Made by a program: the position numbers and the translations under genes. A stretch of DNA of 41,708 bases, from positions 1-41,708 of the forward strand of contig NZ_AZDT01000066.1 in the NCBI RefSeq assembly GCF_001434785.1, in the 5' to 3' direction. The stretch comes from Levilactobacillus namurensis DSM 19117. GTDB taxonomy: Bacteria > Bacillota > Bacilli > Lactobacillales > Lactobacillaceae. The notes below the pieces were generated by a model. That model had not been told where the DNA came from. It searched no databases and was given only the letters and a program-made list of their open reading frames with translations. Below are positions 22,964-30,300 of this stretch, one piece after another (the first letter of the stretch is position 1; each line of letters starts with the position of its first letter).

Positions 22964-23289
22964 AAATGGGAGCACGGCGATTGCTTTCCTTTTTGGCAAC
23001 ACACGAGCCCCTAGTAACCAATAAGCAGCCCTCAAAAAATTGACGACCTGAGTGAAGCTATTTAACCAGATATTCAGACTCGAATGGCCACCTTAAACCA
23101 GAACCATCCGCATAGCCCATCCAATTAAATCCCAATCCACGACAGATTCCCAATCAGTCAAGTATCGGCCGTTTTCAGCGCATGACCAGCGAACTTTAAT
23201 ATATATTATATAATACCAGATTTCAATCTTAACACGTGATCTGCGCCGCTGTGAACTTTACGCTCTGCTTATTTTTGAGTTTGGCCCAA

Positions 23290-23325
23290 AACAAAAGAGC
23301 CATCCACTAGGGACGACCCTTTCGT
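23290..23325 (-). terminator. rplI terminator
   Basis: AAAGGGTCGTCC pairs, with three G-U pairs, with GGATGGCTCTTT and is followed by a T-rich tail on the minus strand. Confidence 0.65.
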
Positions 23326-23339
23326 CTAAGAACTTATCG

Positions 23340-23792
23340 TTATTTTTCAGCGACGTGAACCCGAATCTTGGCGGTCACATCGGGGTGCAGCTTAACCGGC
23401 ACGTTGGTGAAGCCTAAGGACCGGATGGGTTCTGGTAAATCCACCTTGTGCTTGTCGAGCTTCAAATCAAATTGCTTAGCTAATGCTTGGACAATTTGCT
23501 TGCTAGGAATCGACCCGAATAACCGGCCGTCGGTTCCCGCTTTGGCACTCAATTCCACGACCGTCTTTTTATCTTCCAGACGGTCCTTCAATTGCTTTGC
23601 TTCGGCTAACTCTTCGGCGTCACGCTTAGCCTCAGCTTTACGTTCGGCGTTGAGTTGACTCATCGCAGCTTGGTTAGCCGCCTTGGCTAACCCGCGTTTG
23701 ATCAAAAAGTTTTGCGCGTACCCGTCAGGGACGTTCTTCACTTCGCCGCGCTTACCTTTGCCGCGGACATCTTTCATAAAGATAACTTTCAC
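23340..23792 (-). CDS. rplI: Large ribosomal subunit protein bL9
   Basis: A 150-residue protein. The N-terminal domain has the L9 signature [20 protein letters not shown] and [13 protein letters not shown], followed by the long connecting helix (about 45-75, Ala/Glu/Lys rich) and the C-terminal RNA-binding domain. I start at the GTG at 23792, which has GAGGAG 8 bases upstream and gives the family start; a GTG three codons earlier overlaps the ribosome site. It follows gdpP by about 70 bases, an arrangement common in Bacillota. Confidence 0.97.
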   Translation of the reverse strand: MKVIFMKDVRGKGKRGEVKNVPDGYAQNFLIKRGLAKAANQAAMSQLNAERKAEAKRDAEELAEAKQLKDRLEDKKTVVELSAKAGTDGRLFGSIPSKQIVQALAKQFDLKLDKHKVDLPEPIRSLGFTNVPVKLHPDVTAKIRVHVAEK

Positions 23793-23861
23793 GTCGTTCA
23801 CTCCTCAATTGTTCCTTAAATTAATCCTACGTCAAAACGCCGGTTGACGCAATTAACTTTC

Positions 23862-25874
23862 CTAAGCCTCACCCACCGGCTCATCCTTCTTGTTTAGGAT
23901 GTCCAGCAGCTGTTGCTTGACCTCGGTCACGGACTTGTCGCTGATCTGGGTGGCCGCGTTGGATAAGTGACCGCCTCCGCCCATGTCTTCCATGACCAGT
24001 TGTACGTTGATCTGGCCCAACGACCGTGCGGAAATACCGACCCGACCGTCGACTCGTCGTGTAATCACAAACGACGCGTCGACACCCGACATATTCAACA
24101 GGTCGTCGGCCGCCTGAGCCGCCGTCACCGGATCGTAGGTCTGGTCATCTTCACCGGTGACCACGGCCATATCCTCGTTGACGAACTCGACTAACTCAAT
24201 CAAGTGGTTCCGCTGCAGGTAACTGTCGACGTTTTCTTTCATGTACTGTTGCACCTCAAGGGCATCCGCCCCCGCGGACCGAAGATAACTGGCCGCATCG
24301 AAGGTCCGGGTCCCGGTCCGTAAGGAGAAGTGCTTGGTATCGATGAAGATCCCGGTCAACATCGCTGTCGCTTCCACCTTATTGATGGGTTCGCTCTCCT
24401 GTGACTGGTACTCGAACATTTCGGTAATCAACTCACAAGTCGAGCTGGCGTAAGGTTCGATGTAGACCAGCAAGGGGTTCTCGGGGAACTCTTCGCCCCG
24501 CCGGTGGTGGTCAATGATCATCACGCGGTTTTCCAGACGCTGGTAGAGGTCTGGGGCAATCGTGATCGACGGCTTGGAGTGGTCGACCATCAGCAACATG
24601 CTTTGGTCGGTCGCCTTTTCGATGGCCGTTTCCGGTGAAATAATGGACTCGGCAATGTCCGGGTAGTCCTTCAAGTCATCCAACAACCGCTGCACATCGG
24701 AGTGCACGGTCTCTTGGTCTAAGACGATCCAACAGGTCTTGTGATTCATCTTGGCGATCCGGCGAATCCCTAAGCAGGCCCCTAACGAATCCATGTCCGG
24801 CTGGGTGTGTCCCTGGACAAAGATCTGGTCGGACTCGTTCATTAACTCTTGTAAGGCTTGGGAGATCATCCGCGCCCGGACCCGGGTCCGCTTCTCCATT
24901 GGGTTGGTCTTCCCGCCATAGTACCGGGCTTCCTGGTCGGCAGCCTTGACCACGACCTGGTCACCTCCCCGGCCTAACGCCAGGTCCAGGTTACTCTGGG
25001 CTTGGTCGGCCAGCTTGTTTAAGTTCGGGTCCCCATAGGCGATCCCGATACTTAACGTCAACGGGAAGTTCTGCTTCGACGTGGATTCCCGAATGGTGTC
25101 GAGAATCTTGAACTTATCCGTCTCAATGGCGGCCAGCGACTTGGCGTAGGCCAAGACAAAGTAGTGGTCATCATCAAGTTGTTTGAGGTACATGTCGAAC
25201 TTCTGGACCCAAGCAGACAATTCATTGGTCACGTAATTACGGAGGTTGGAAATGTCTTGGTCGGTCATCGACTGGGTAATCTCATCGTAGTTATCCAAGA
25301 AGATCTGGCCGATGGCGATTTTTTCGTTATCGTACTGTTCCTGAATCAACTGGTAGTGGGTCACGTCATACAGGTAGACCGCATGGAAATCTGGTTGCAC
25401 GTACAAGGTGAAGCGGTAATCACGCCACTTGACCGTGCTCAGCGTCTCCGGCGGCGTGTCCGTTACCAGTTGCGCCAACTCCGCGTCGACGTCCTTTAGG
25501 GGCCGTCCTAAGGCGTTTTGATCCTCAAAGTACCGTTGCAGATACGGGTTAAGCCACTCCACCTGGTCGTTGTCGCCCAAGATCAAGACACCAGGTGGCA
25601 TCCGAATCAGGGCTTCTTGGCCGCCCTGTTGAATCTGAAACGATAGGTCAGAAATGTACTGGGTGGTGTCTGCGCCGATTTCGGCCATGGTGTTAAAAAC
25701 GCCCCAAGTTGCGAGGCCGACTAAGACTAAAACGACGAGACCAAAGATCCAATTAAGCAGAAATGACAGGACTATCCCTAGAATGGCTAGACCCGCCGTC
25801 ATGATAGCGATCCCGCGGAGCCGCCGGTTCTGTAAGAACTCGGGCACCGCCAGTCGCGCAAATAGTTTATCCAT
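23862..25874 (-). CDS. gdpP: Cyclic-di-AMP phosphodiesterase GdpP (YybT)
   Basis: A 670-residue membrane enzyme that hydrolyses c-di-AMP to pApA and so controls potassium and osmolyte balance and wall stress. Parts: two transmembrane helices (about 20-55), a PAS-like sensor domain (70-150), a degenerate GGDEF domain (about 175-305), and the DHH/DHHA1 catalytic module (about 345-660) with GHTQPDMDSLGA, MVDHSKP, IDHHRRGEEF and the C-terminal GGGGHLSNAA. All metal-binding motifs are present, so it should be active. The ATG has GAGGAG. It heads the gdpP-rplI unit and is divergent from a MerR-type regulator. Confidence 0.97.
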   Translation of the reverse strand: MDKLFARLAVPEFLQNRRLRGIAIMTAGLAILGIVLSFLLNWIFGLVVLVLVGLATWGVFNTMAEIGADTTQYISDLSFQIQQGGQEALIRMPPGVLILGDNDQVEWLNPYLQRYFEDQNALGRPLKDVDAELAQLVTDTPPETLSTVKWRDYRFTLYVQPDFHAVYLYDVTHYQLIQEQYDNEKIAIGQIFLDNYDEITQSMTDQDISNLRNYVTNELSAWVQKFDMYLKQLDDDHYFVLAYAKSLAAIETDKFKILDTIRESTSKQNFPLTLSIGIAYGDPNLNKLADQAQSNLDLALGRGGDQVVVKAADQEARYYGGKTNPMEKRTRVRARMISQALQELMNESDQIFVQGHTQPDMDSLGACLGIRRIAKMNHKTCWIVLDQETVHSDVQRLLDDLKDYPDIAESIISPETAIEKATDQSMLLMVDHSKPSITIAPDLYQRLENRVMIIDHHRRGEEFPENPLLVYIEPYASSTCELITEMFEYQSQESEPINKVEATAMLTGIFIDTKHFSLRTGTRTFDAASYLRSAGADALEVQQYMKENVDSYLQRNHLIELVEFVNEDMAVVTGEDDQTYDPVTAAQAADDLLNMSGVDASFVITRRVDGRVGISARSLGQINVQLVMEDMGGGGHLSNAATQISDKSVTEVKQQLLDILNKKDEPVGEA

Positions 25875-26066
25875 ACTTACTCCTCATTTTGATTCGTGTA
25901 ACTAGTCCCGGAGCGTGGCCCTCACCGGTTCTCGACCGGTGGGCGCAAAGCGCTTCAAATAATACTCCTATTTTATCACAACCCGGGGTAATCACAAAAT
26001 CTCTTTATCACCCAAACCCCGGTGTGGCGGGGTTGAAAACGGTTATTGAGGGAAAGCTAACTTTTC

Positions 26067-26097
26067 TTGACCTTGACGCGACGGCAACCTGTAGAGT
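26067..26097 (+). promoter_or_regulatory. MerR-type promoter with 19-base spacer
   Basis: TTGACC (26067-26072) and TAGAGT (26092-26097) are 19 bases apart, the overlong spacing used by MerR-family activators. The inverted repeat AACCT-7-AGGTT spans the -10 box. It suggests that the regulator downstream controls its own promoter. Confidence 0.6.
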
Positions 26098-26128
26098 AGG
26101 TTACAAGCAAGCCAAGGAGGTGGTCCCG

Positions 26129-26893
26129 ATGACCTACTCAATTACGCAACTCGCGGCGCTCGCCGGGCTAAGCACCCGGACCCTCCGCTACTATGATCAG
26201 ATTGGTCTCTTACGTGCTCAGCGCAACCCCACTAACGACTACCGGACCTACACGGCCGCTCAAGTCGACCAGCTCCAGCAGATTCGTTACTGGCAGGCCT
26301 TCGGATTCACCCTCGCAGAGATTCGGCACCTATTGGCCCAACCGCCAGCGCAACAGGACGCCTTACTCCGCCAACAACGGGAGCATCTGGTCGCCGAGCG
26401 AACCCGCCTCACACGTTTGCTGAACAGTCTCGACCGCACCTTAGCGGCCCACCAAGGAGGAATTCCCATGACCGATTCAGAAAAGTTCGCCGCTTTCAAG
26501 CAGCAACAGGTTACCGCCAATCAGCAGGCTTACGGTGACGAGGCCCGTCAGCGTTACGGCCAAGCCGCCGTCACTGCGAGTCAGCACCGTTTTACCAACC
26601 TCTCCGCCGAGGCCTACCAGGACATGCAGGCTACCGAACAGGCGCTAATTGACCAATTACGTCAGGTCAGCCAGACCCAGGATCTGGCGTCCCCGGAAGC
26701 GCACCGCGTGTATCAACTTCACCGTCAATGGTTATGTTTCACGTGGAACAATTACACGGCCGCGCAACACCGCGGACTCGCCGAACTTTACCGTACCGAC
26801 GCCCGGTTCCAAGCGTACTACGCCCAAAAGGTGGGCGACCCCGCGGCCGGCCGGCTCCTGGCAGCCATCATTCTTCGCTACGCCCAGGACTAA
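26129..26893 (+). CDS. MerR-family regulator with TipAS-like ligand domain
   Basis: A 254-residue TipA-type regulator. The N-terminal MerR helix-turn-helix reads ITQLAALAGLSTRTLRYYDQIGLL (residues 4-27), with a coiled coil to about 105. The C-terminal half (about 115-254, FAAFKQQQVTANQQAYGDEARQRYG and onward) matches the TipAS antibiotic-recognition domain, which captures thiopeptides and other hydrophobic compounds. The ATG at 26129 has AAGGAGGTGG. The promoter has the 19-base spacer expected for self-activation. No exporter gene is adjacent. A near-perfect parS site lies in the gene at 26735-26750. Autoregulated drug response is inferred from the family. Confidence 0.9.
   Translation: MTYSITQLAALAGLSTRTLRYYDQIGLLRAQRNPTNDYRTYTAAQVDQLQQIRYWQAFGFTLAEIRHLLAQPPAQQDALLRQQREHLVAERTRLTRLLNSLDRTLAAHQGGIPMTDSEKFAAFKQQQVTANQQAYGDEARQRYGQAAVTASQHRFTNLSAEAYQDMQATEQALIDQLRQVSQTQDLASPEAHRVYQLHRQWLCFTWNNYTAAQHRGLAELYRTDARFQAYYAQKVGDPAAGRLLAAIILRYAQD
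26735..26750. promoter_or_regulatory. parS-like site (one mismatch)
   Basis: TGTTTCACGTGGAACA differs from the consensus palindrome at one base (G for A at position 12). It lies inside the TipA-type regulator gene, about 11 kb from oriC, and on the same arm as the perfect site at 19751. Confidence 0.75.
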
Positions 26894-27133
26894 CAGGGCC
26901 TACTTGATGAGTTTCACATGTTGGTCAACCGTCAGGAAACACTGTCTTGGGTACGCTCAATTTAGCCGTGAAGTTGGGCCTGAAGAGGCTCAGTGGTGTC
27001 GTTTGGGCTGGCTTACCCAAAGGCCGAACTTGAAGCCCTGGGACTTTCAGAGCGCCAAGTCGTGCCCACCACGCTTCAGGGCCAACCGGTAAGACGGGTA
27101 ATTACCACAGTCTGCCCCTGGCTAAACGTCGAA
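26894..27133. other. Non-coding gap with degenerate repeat
   Basis: No gene. It holds the inverted pair AAGTTGGGCC...GGCCGAACTT (about 26970-27031) and, near 27087, CCGGTAAGACGGG, which resembles the end of the dispersed repeat seen at 30232. This may be an old decayed copy. Confidence 0.35.
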
Positions 27134-27168
27134 AAATAGGGTCTGGGAATTTATCCCAGGCCCTATTG
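27134..27168 (-). terminator. Terminator of the flavodoxin-like gene
   Basis: AATAGGGCCTGGGA pairs (read on the minus strand) with TCCCAGACCCTATT and runs into TTTTT. It overlaps the stop codon of the gene. Confidence 0.8.
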
Positions 27169-27624
27169 GTATTGTCGAATAAAGTTCTGCGTGTCTTCCC
27201 GGGAATTCGCCGTTAAGCCGGGAGTAAGCGTCGCGCCTGCCTTTTTCGCCAGGCTACGTAACGTCCCCATACTTTCGTCGATCAGACTGCTGACGCTGGT
27301 GGTAAAGGGCACGATGGTTTTCCCCCGCAGATCCGTGGTGGCAAAGAATTGGTTGATGATCAGCGGTGGTTGGCTCCACCAAGTCGGAAAGCCCAAGAAG
27401 ATGGTCGTCACGTCACTAAGTGTGGTGGTGAGGGGCATCAACGTTGGGAGTAAGTGGGCTGCGCGTTCCTTATCCGCAATCTGAACTAACTCCGAATAAT
27501 TCTCCGGGTAGGCCGGTTGGCGGTGCAACTCGACTAATGGGCCGCCGAGCACGCGCTGAATCTCGGTAGCGGCGTTCGCCGTGACGCCAGTCTGTGAAAA
27601 ATAAACGACAGCTACTGGTTGCAT
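27163..27624 (-). CDS. Flavodoxin-like protein
   Basis: A 153-residue flavodoxin-fold protein. The phosphate-binding loop is YFSQTGVTANAA (about 8-19). The ring-binding region is FLGFPTWWSQPPLIINQFF (about 80-98), as in the Flavodoxin_4 group common in lactobacilli. I start at the ATG at 27624 (MQPVAVVYFSQTG) with GGGAGGG six bases upstream; the frame is open for five more codons that include the ribosome site. It likely carries FMN and acts as an electron carrier or quinone/nitro reductase. It is divergent from the nitroreductase gene, sharing a 180-base gap. Confidence 0.87.
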   Translation of the reverse strand: MQPVAVVYFSQTGVTANAATEIQRVLGGPLVELHRQPAYPENYSELVQIADKERAAHLLPTLMPLTTTLSDVTTIFLGFPTWWSQPPLIINQFFATTDLRGKTIVPFTTSVSSLIDESMGTLRSLAKKAGATLTPGLTANSREDTQNFIRQYQ

Positions 27625-27804
27625 AAACATCCCTCCCAAAAGTCTCTTTACCTTTAAGGATAACGCTTAATGTCAGATTCGGAAATAGTTTGTCCCATTT
27701 TCATTTTGGCACCCCCCGTTACCCTGACCCACGAACTGTCGTTTCCTATCGAAAGGCGGTAAACTAGGGGTAACCCTAAGCAGTATAGAAAGGAAGTTTC
27801 GCCC

Positions 27805-28452
27805 ATGTCATCACAAGACTTATTGGCCCAGCGCCACTCCGCACGTAGCTTTAGCAATCGTCCGGTCACTCGCGACACCTTGACGGCCATCATCACCCAA
27901 GCGCAACTAGCGCCATCCTGGGAGAACACCCAGCCCTGGAAAGTCTACATCGCCACGGGAGACGCCGCGACCCGTTTACGCCAAAGCCACTTCCAGCGCC
28001 ACAACCAGGGCCAGAAGAGTTGGACCGAAGTCATGCCGCCTAAGAAGTCCGAGTGGGCGGCCTTTCCCCAGGCAAACTTGGACGCTTGGCGTTCGAACAT
28101 GCTGGGCTTCTTCGGTAGCGATGCCGGCCAGTTTGCCGACGTTCAAAAGGACCTCTTCAACGCCCCCGCGCTGGTCTACCTGACCATGCCTCAGAAATCA
28201 TCGGCCTATTCCGCCTACGACTTAGGCGCCTTCGGGTACGGGATTCTCCTCGCCGCCCAGGAGCACGGCGTCAGTGGCGTCCCCGCCTACGAACTGGTGC
28301 GCTACCCTGAAGAGATTCACCAGGAATTCGACATTCCAGCAGATCAAGCCATCTTTATGGGTATTGCCTTAGGCTATCCCAGCGACAGTAAGGTCAACGC
28401 GTTACGCACCAAGCGCCGACCCGTCACCGATATCCTGACCTTAAAACATTAG
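27805..28452 (+). CDS. Nitroreductase family protein
   Basis: A 215-residue FMN-dependent nitroreductase-fold protein. The N-terminal signature RHSARSFSNRPVTRDTL and APSWENTQPWKVYIATG contact FMN. The central stretch AYDLGAFGYGILLAAQEHGVSGVP and the C-terminal MGIALGYPSDSKVN complete the fold. It would reduce nitroaromatics, quinones or flavins with NAD(P)H; the native substrate is unknown. The ATG has AAAGGAAG. It is the third flavin oxidoreductase in the 19-28.5 kb stretch. A hairpin shared with rpsR ends it. Confidence 0.9.
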   Translation: MSSQDLLAQRHSARSFSNRPVTRDTLTAIITQAQLAPSWENTQPWKVYIATGDAATRLRQSHFQRHNQGQKSWTEVMPPKKSEWAAFPQANLDAWRSNMLGFFGSDAGQFADVQKDLFNAPALVYLTMPQKSSAYSAYDLGAFGYGILLAAQEHGVSGVPAYELVRYPEEIHQEFDIPADQAIFMGIALGYPSDSKVNALRTKRRPVTDILTLKH

Positions 28453-28461
28453 CAACGTATC

Positions 28462-28497
28462 AAAAAACGACCATCCCGCAGGATGGTCGTTTTTTAA
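28462..28497. terminator. Bidirectional terminator of nitroreductase and rpsF-ssb-rpsR
   Basis: AAAAAACGACCATCC pairs with GGATGGTCGTTTTTT around a short loop, between two convergent units. Confidence 0.9.
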
Positions 28498-28500
28498 GAA

Positions 28501-28737
28501 CTATTCTTCGTTAACGAATGGCATTAAGCCCATGATCCGTGAACGCTTGATAGCAATAGTTAACTTGCGTTGGTTCTTGGCACTAGTACCAGTGACCCGG
28601 CGAGGTAAAATCTTGCCCCGTTCGGAGATGAACCGACGTAACAAGTCAGTGTCTTTGTAATCAATGTATTCGATGTGGTTGGCTGCGATGAAGTCAACCT
28701 TACGACGGCGACGGCCGCCACGACGTTGTCCTGCCAT
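28501..28737 (-). CDS. rpsR: Small ribosomal subunit protein bS18
   Basis: A 78-residue basic protein, full length for S18, with the basic N-terminus [13 protein letters not shown] and signature region [27 protein letters not shown]. It binds 16S rRNA with S6. Its gene is the last in rpsF-ssb-rpsR, the order found in most bacteria, 29 bases after ssb. The S6-S18 complex often represses this operon by binding its leader. Confidence 0.98.
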   Translation of the reverse strand: MAGQRRGGRRRRKVDFIAANHIEYIDYKDTDLLRRFISERGKILPRRVTGTSAKNQRKLTIAIKRSRIMGLMPFVNEE

Positions 28738-28766
28738 GGATAATTCCCTCCTCGTTTAGTGAGTTT

Positions 28767-29342
28767 TTAGAACGGTAAATCATCGTCAGAAATGTCAATT
28801 GAATCGCCGGTGTTCGCGAACGGATCGTTGGTGTTGCCACTGTTGTTTCCGTTGTTGGCACTGGGATTCCCTGCCGGCGTGTTGTTCGCACTAGGCGTCG
28901 GGTTCCCTTGAGGGGCATGGTTGCCGCTAGTAAAGGGATTGGCATTTTGATTCTGAGGTGCGTTATTCACAGGAGCGCCGTAGTTATTGCCACCTTGGTT
29001 CTGGTTCCCCGCATTATTGCGAGACCGTGGTTCCAAGAAGGAAAAGTTTTCGACGACCACTTCGGTCACGTAGACCCGTTGGCCCTGCTGATTTTCATAG
29101 TTCCGGGTCTGGACACGGCCTTCAATGCCGACCAGAGACCCTTTGTGGAAGAAGTTAGCGAAATTCTCCGCGGACTTTCGCCAAATCACACAACTGATGA
29201 AATCAGCTTCCCGCTCACCTTGCTGGTTGGTGAACCGCCGATCAACGGCCAACGTAAAGGTGGCAACAGCAGCACCGCCTTGGGTGTATCGTAAGTCAAC
29301 ATCCCGTGTCAGTCGGCCAGTAAGTACTACTCGGTTGATCAT
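28767..29342 (-). CDS. ssb: Single-stranded DNA-binding protein
   Basis: A 191-residue protein. The OB fold (1-108) begins [20 protein letters not shown] and contains FTLAVDRRF and [18 protein letters not shown] low-complexity Asn/Gln/Gly/Pro linker (about 110-180) is followed by the acidic tip DISDDDLPF that binds partner proteins. It coats single-stranded DNA at forks and repair sites. It lies between rpsF and rpsR in the classical operon. This is the housekeeping SSB, not a phage copy. Confidence 0.98.
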   Translation of the reverse strand: MINRVVLTGRLTRDVDLRYTQGGAAVATFTLAVDRRFTNQQGEREADFISCVIWRKSAENFANFFHKGSLVGIEGRVQTRNYENQQGQRVYVTEVVVENFSFLEPRSRNNAGNQNQGGNNYGAPVNNAPQNQNANPFTSGNHAPQGNPTPSANNTPAGNPSANNGNNSGNTNDPFANTGDSIDISDDDLPF

Positions 29343-29382
29343 TGCTGAATAACTCCTCTCAAATTAAAAGTTAAAGTTAGAA

Positions 29383-29679
29383 TTAATCTTCGCGCTTAAC
29401 GATCATATGACGTAAGATGTCATTGTTGATCTTGGATAAACGGTCGAATTCGTTCAAAGCTGTGTCATCGTTTGCGTTTAAGGTAATCACGTGGTAGATA
29501 CCTTCGTTGTAACCACCAATTTCGTAAGCGAAACGACGCTTTGACCAGTCTTTAGAACTGATGATTTCTGCACCGTTATCCGTAACGATCTTGTCAAACC
29601 GTTCTACTAAAGCAGTCTTAGCAGCGTCGTCAAGATCTGGACGAATGATGTAGGTAATTTCGTATTTCGTAGTTTCCAT
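29383..29679 (-). CDS. rpsF: Small ribosomal subunit protein bS6
   Basis: A 98-residue protein of normal S6 length: [13 protein letters not shown] at the start and the S18-contacting strand [21 protein letters not shown] in the middle. It is the first gene of rpsF-ssb-rpsR. The ATG follows AAGGAGGTG. That ribosome site can pair with an upstream CTCCTT, giving a leader structure consistent with S6-S18 autoregulation. Confidence 0.98.
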   Translation of the reverse strand: METTKYEITYIIRPDLDDAAKTALVERFDKIVTDNGAEIISSKDWSKRRFAYEIGGYNEGIYHVITLNANDDTALNEFDRLSKINNDILRHMIVKRED

Positions 29680-29690
29680 GAATCGTACAC

Positions 29691-29734
29691 CTCCTTATGG
29701 ACTTCAGGCCCCCGTCAGATACGGGAGCAAGGAG
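29691..29734 (-). promoter_or_regulatory. Putative S6:S18 autoregulatory leader of rpsF
   Basis: On the minus strand CTCCTT (29734-29729) can pair with AAGGAG (29696-29691), which is the rpsF ribosome site. An inner hairpin CCCGT/ACGGG lies between. S6:S18-binding leaders are widespread ahead of rpsF; the match to that family is inferred from position and shape, not from a full alignment. Confidence 0.5.
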
Positions 29735-29769
29735 AGTTGCTAGCGTTAGCCAGATACTCACAAGCTAGA

Positions 29770-29798
29770 AGTATAGCATAAAAATGGGGCTGAGGCAA
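29770..29798 (-). promoter_or_regulatory. Promoter of rpsF-ssb-rpsR
   Basis: TTGCCT (29798-29793), 17 bases, TATACT (29775-29770) on the minus strand, about 90 bases before the rpsF start. Confidence 0.7.
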
Positions 29799-29893
29799 AT
29801 CGGGGCCGACCGACGGGAATGCCTGACGTTACAAGAGTAATTCCGCTTTCCCGTTAAAATTTATCGAAAAACTTTTTATGATGGTGGGGCCAT

Positions 29894-30241
29894 CCGCCTT
29901 ACCGGGCGGCCAGACAGGGCTGGAACGCCGTGGGCACCACTTCGAGCCAAAGGACGGTCTCGAAGCTGGGCCTTATTCTAAGTCGGCTGAGGGACGCCAA
30001 CTAAGAATAATTTCACGGCTGAGCCCTGTCTGGCCGCCCTCACGGCTTACGAAACACAAGACTGATGACCAACGATCGTCTCAATCCGAGCGCCAGATCC
30101 TAACAACCACGAGGAATCAGCTGTCGATTTTAACATTGGTCAAGTAGCTTTCCTCCAACTTCAGTTAAGCATTACGATTTAAGCACCACTTAGAATCGAC
30201 TCCAAAAGCCTCATCACTTTAATGGTCGCCCGGTAAGGCGG
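29894..30241. repeat. Dispersed MITE-like element, fullest copy
   Basis: The 348-base segment is bounded by perfect 15-base inverted ends, CCGCCTTACCGGGCG (29894-29908) and its complement (30227-30241). Inside, a second perfect pair, GGCCAGACAGGGCT (29908-29921) and AGCCCTGTCTGGCC (30022-30035), makes a nested palindrome with further imperfect stems (CTTCGAG/CTCGAAG, TTATTCTAAGT/ACTAAGAATAA). It has no gene. Related sequence appears at 22936 and 41621. It lies between rpsF and gyrA. Confidence 0.7.
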
Positions 30242-30257
30242 ACACCCCACACAACCC

Positions 30258-30294
30258 AAAAAGCGCCGTTCCCAGAATTAGGAACGGCGCTTCG
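30258..30294 (-). terminator. gyrA terminator
   Basis: AAGCGCCGTTCC pairs perfectly with GGAACGGCGCTT, with a T-rich tail (TTTTTGGG) on the minus strand, just after the gyrA stop. Confidence 0.8.
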
Positions 30295-30300
30295 TGTCTT

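Larger units (their letters stand above)
22807..23339. other. Gap between rplI and dnaB with a repeat fragment
   Basis: No gene. A fragment of the dispersed repeat lies at 22936-22963 (CGCCTTACCGGGCGACCAG and on). On the minus strand TTGAAA (23227-23222), 17 bases and TATATT (23204-23199) make a good promoter about 390 bases before dnaB. The rplI terminator (about 23290-23325) is at the right end. Confidence 0.55.

Noticed and set aside
26649-27092. 147-codon plus-strand frame overlapping the TipA-type gene
   Set aside because: Mostly a shifted reading of the regulator gene; the remainder runs through non-coding repeat-like DNA and lacks a ribosome site.
29878-30147. 89-codon frame within the repeat element as a transposase
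   Set aside because: No transposase motifs and no ribosome site; the sequence is dominated by inverted repeats, so it is read as a non-coding element.
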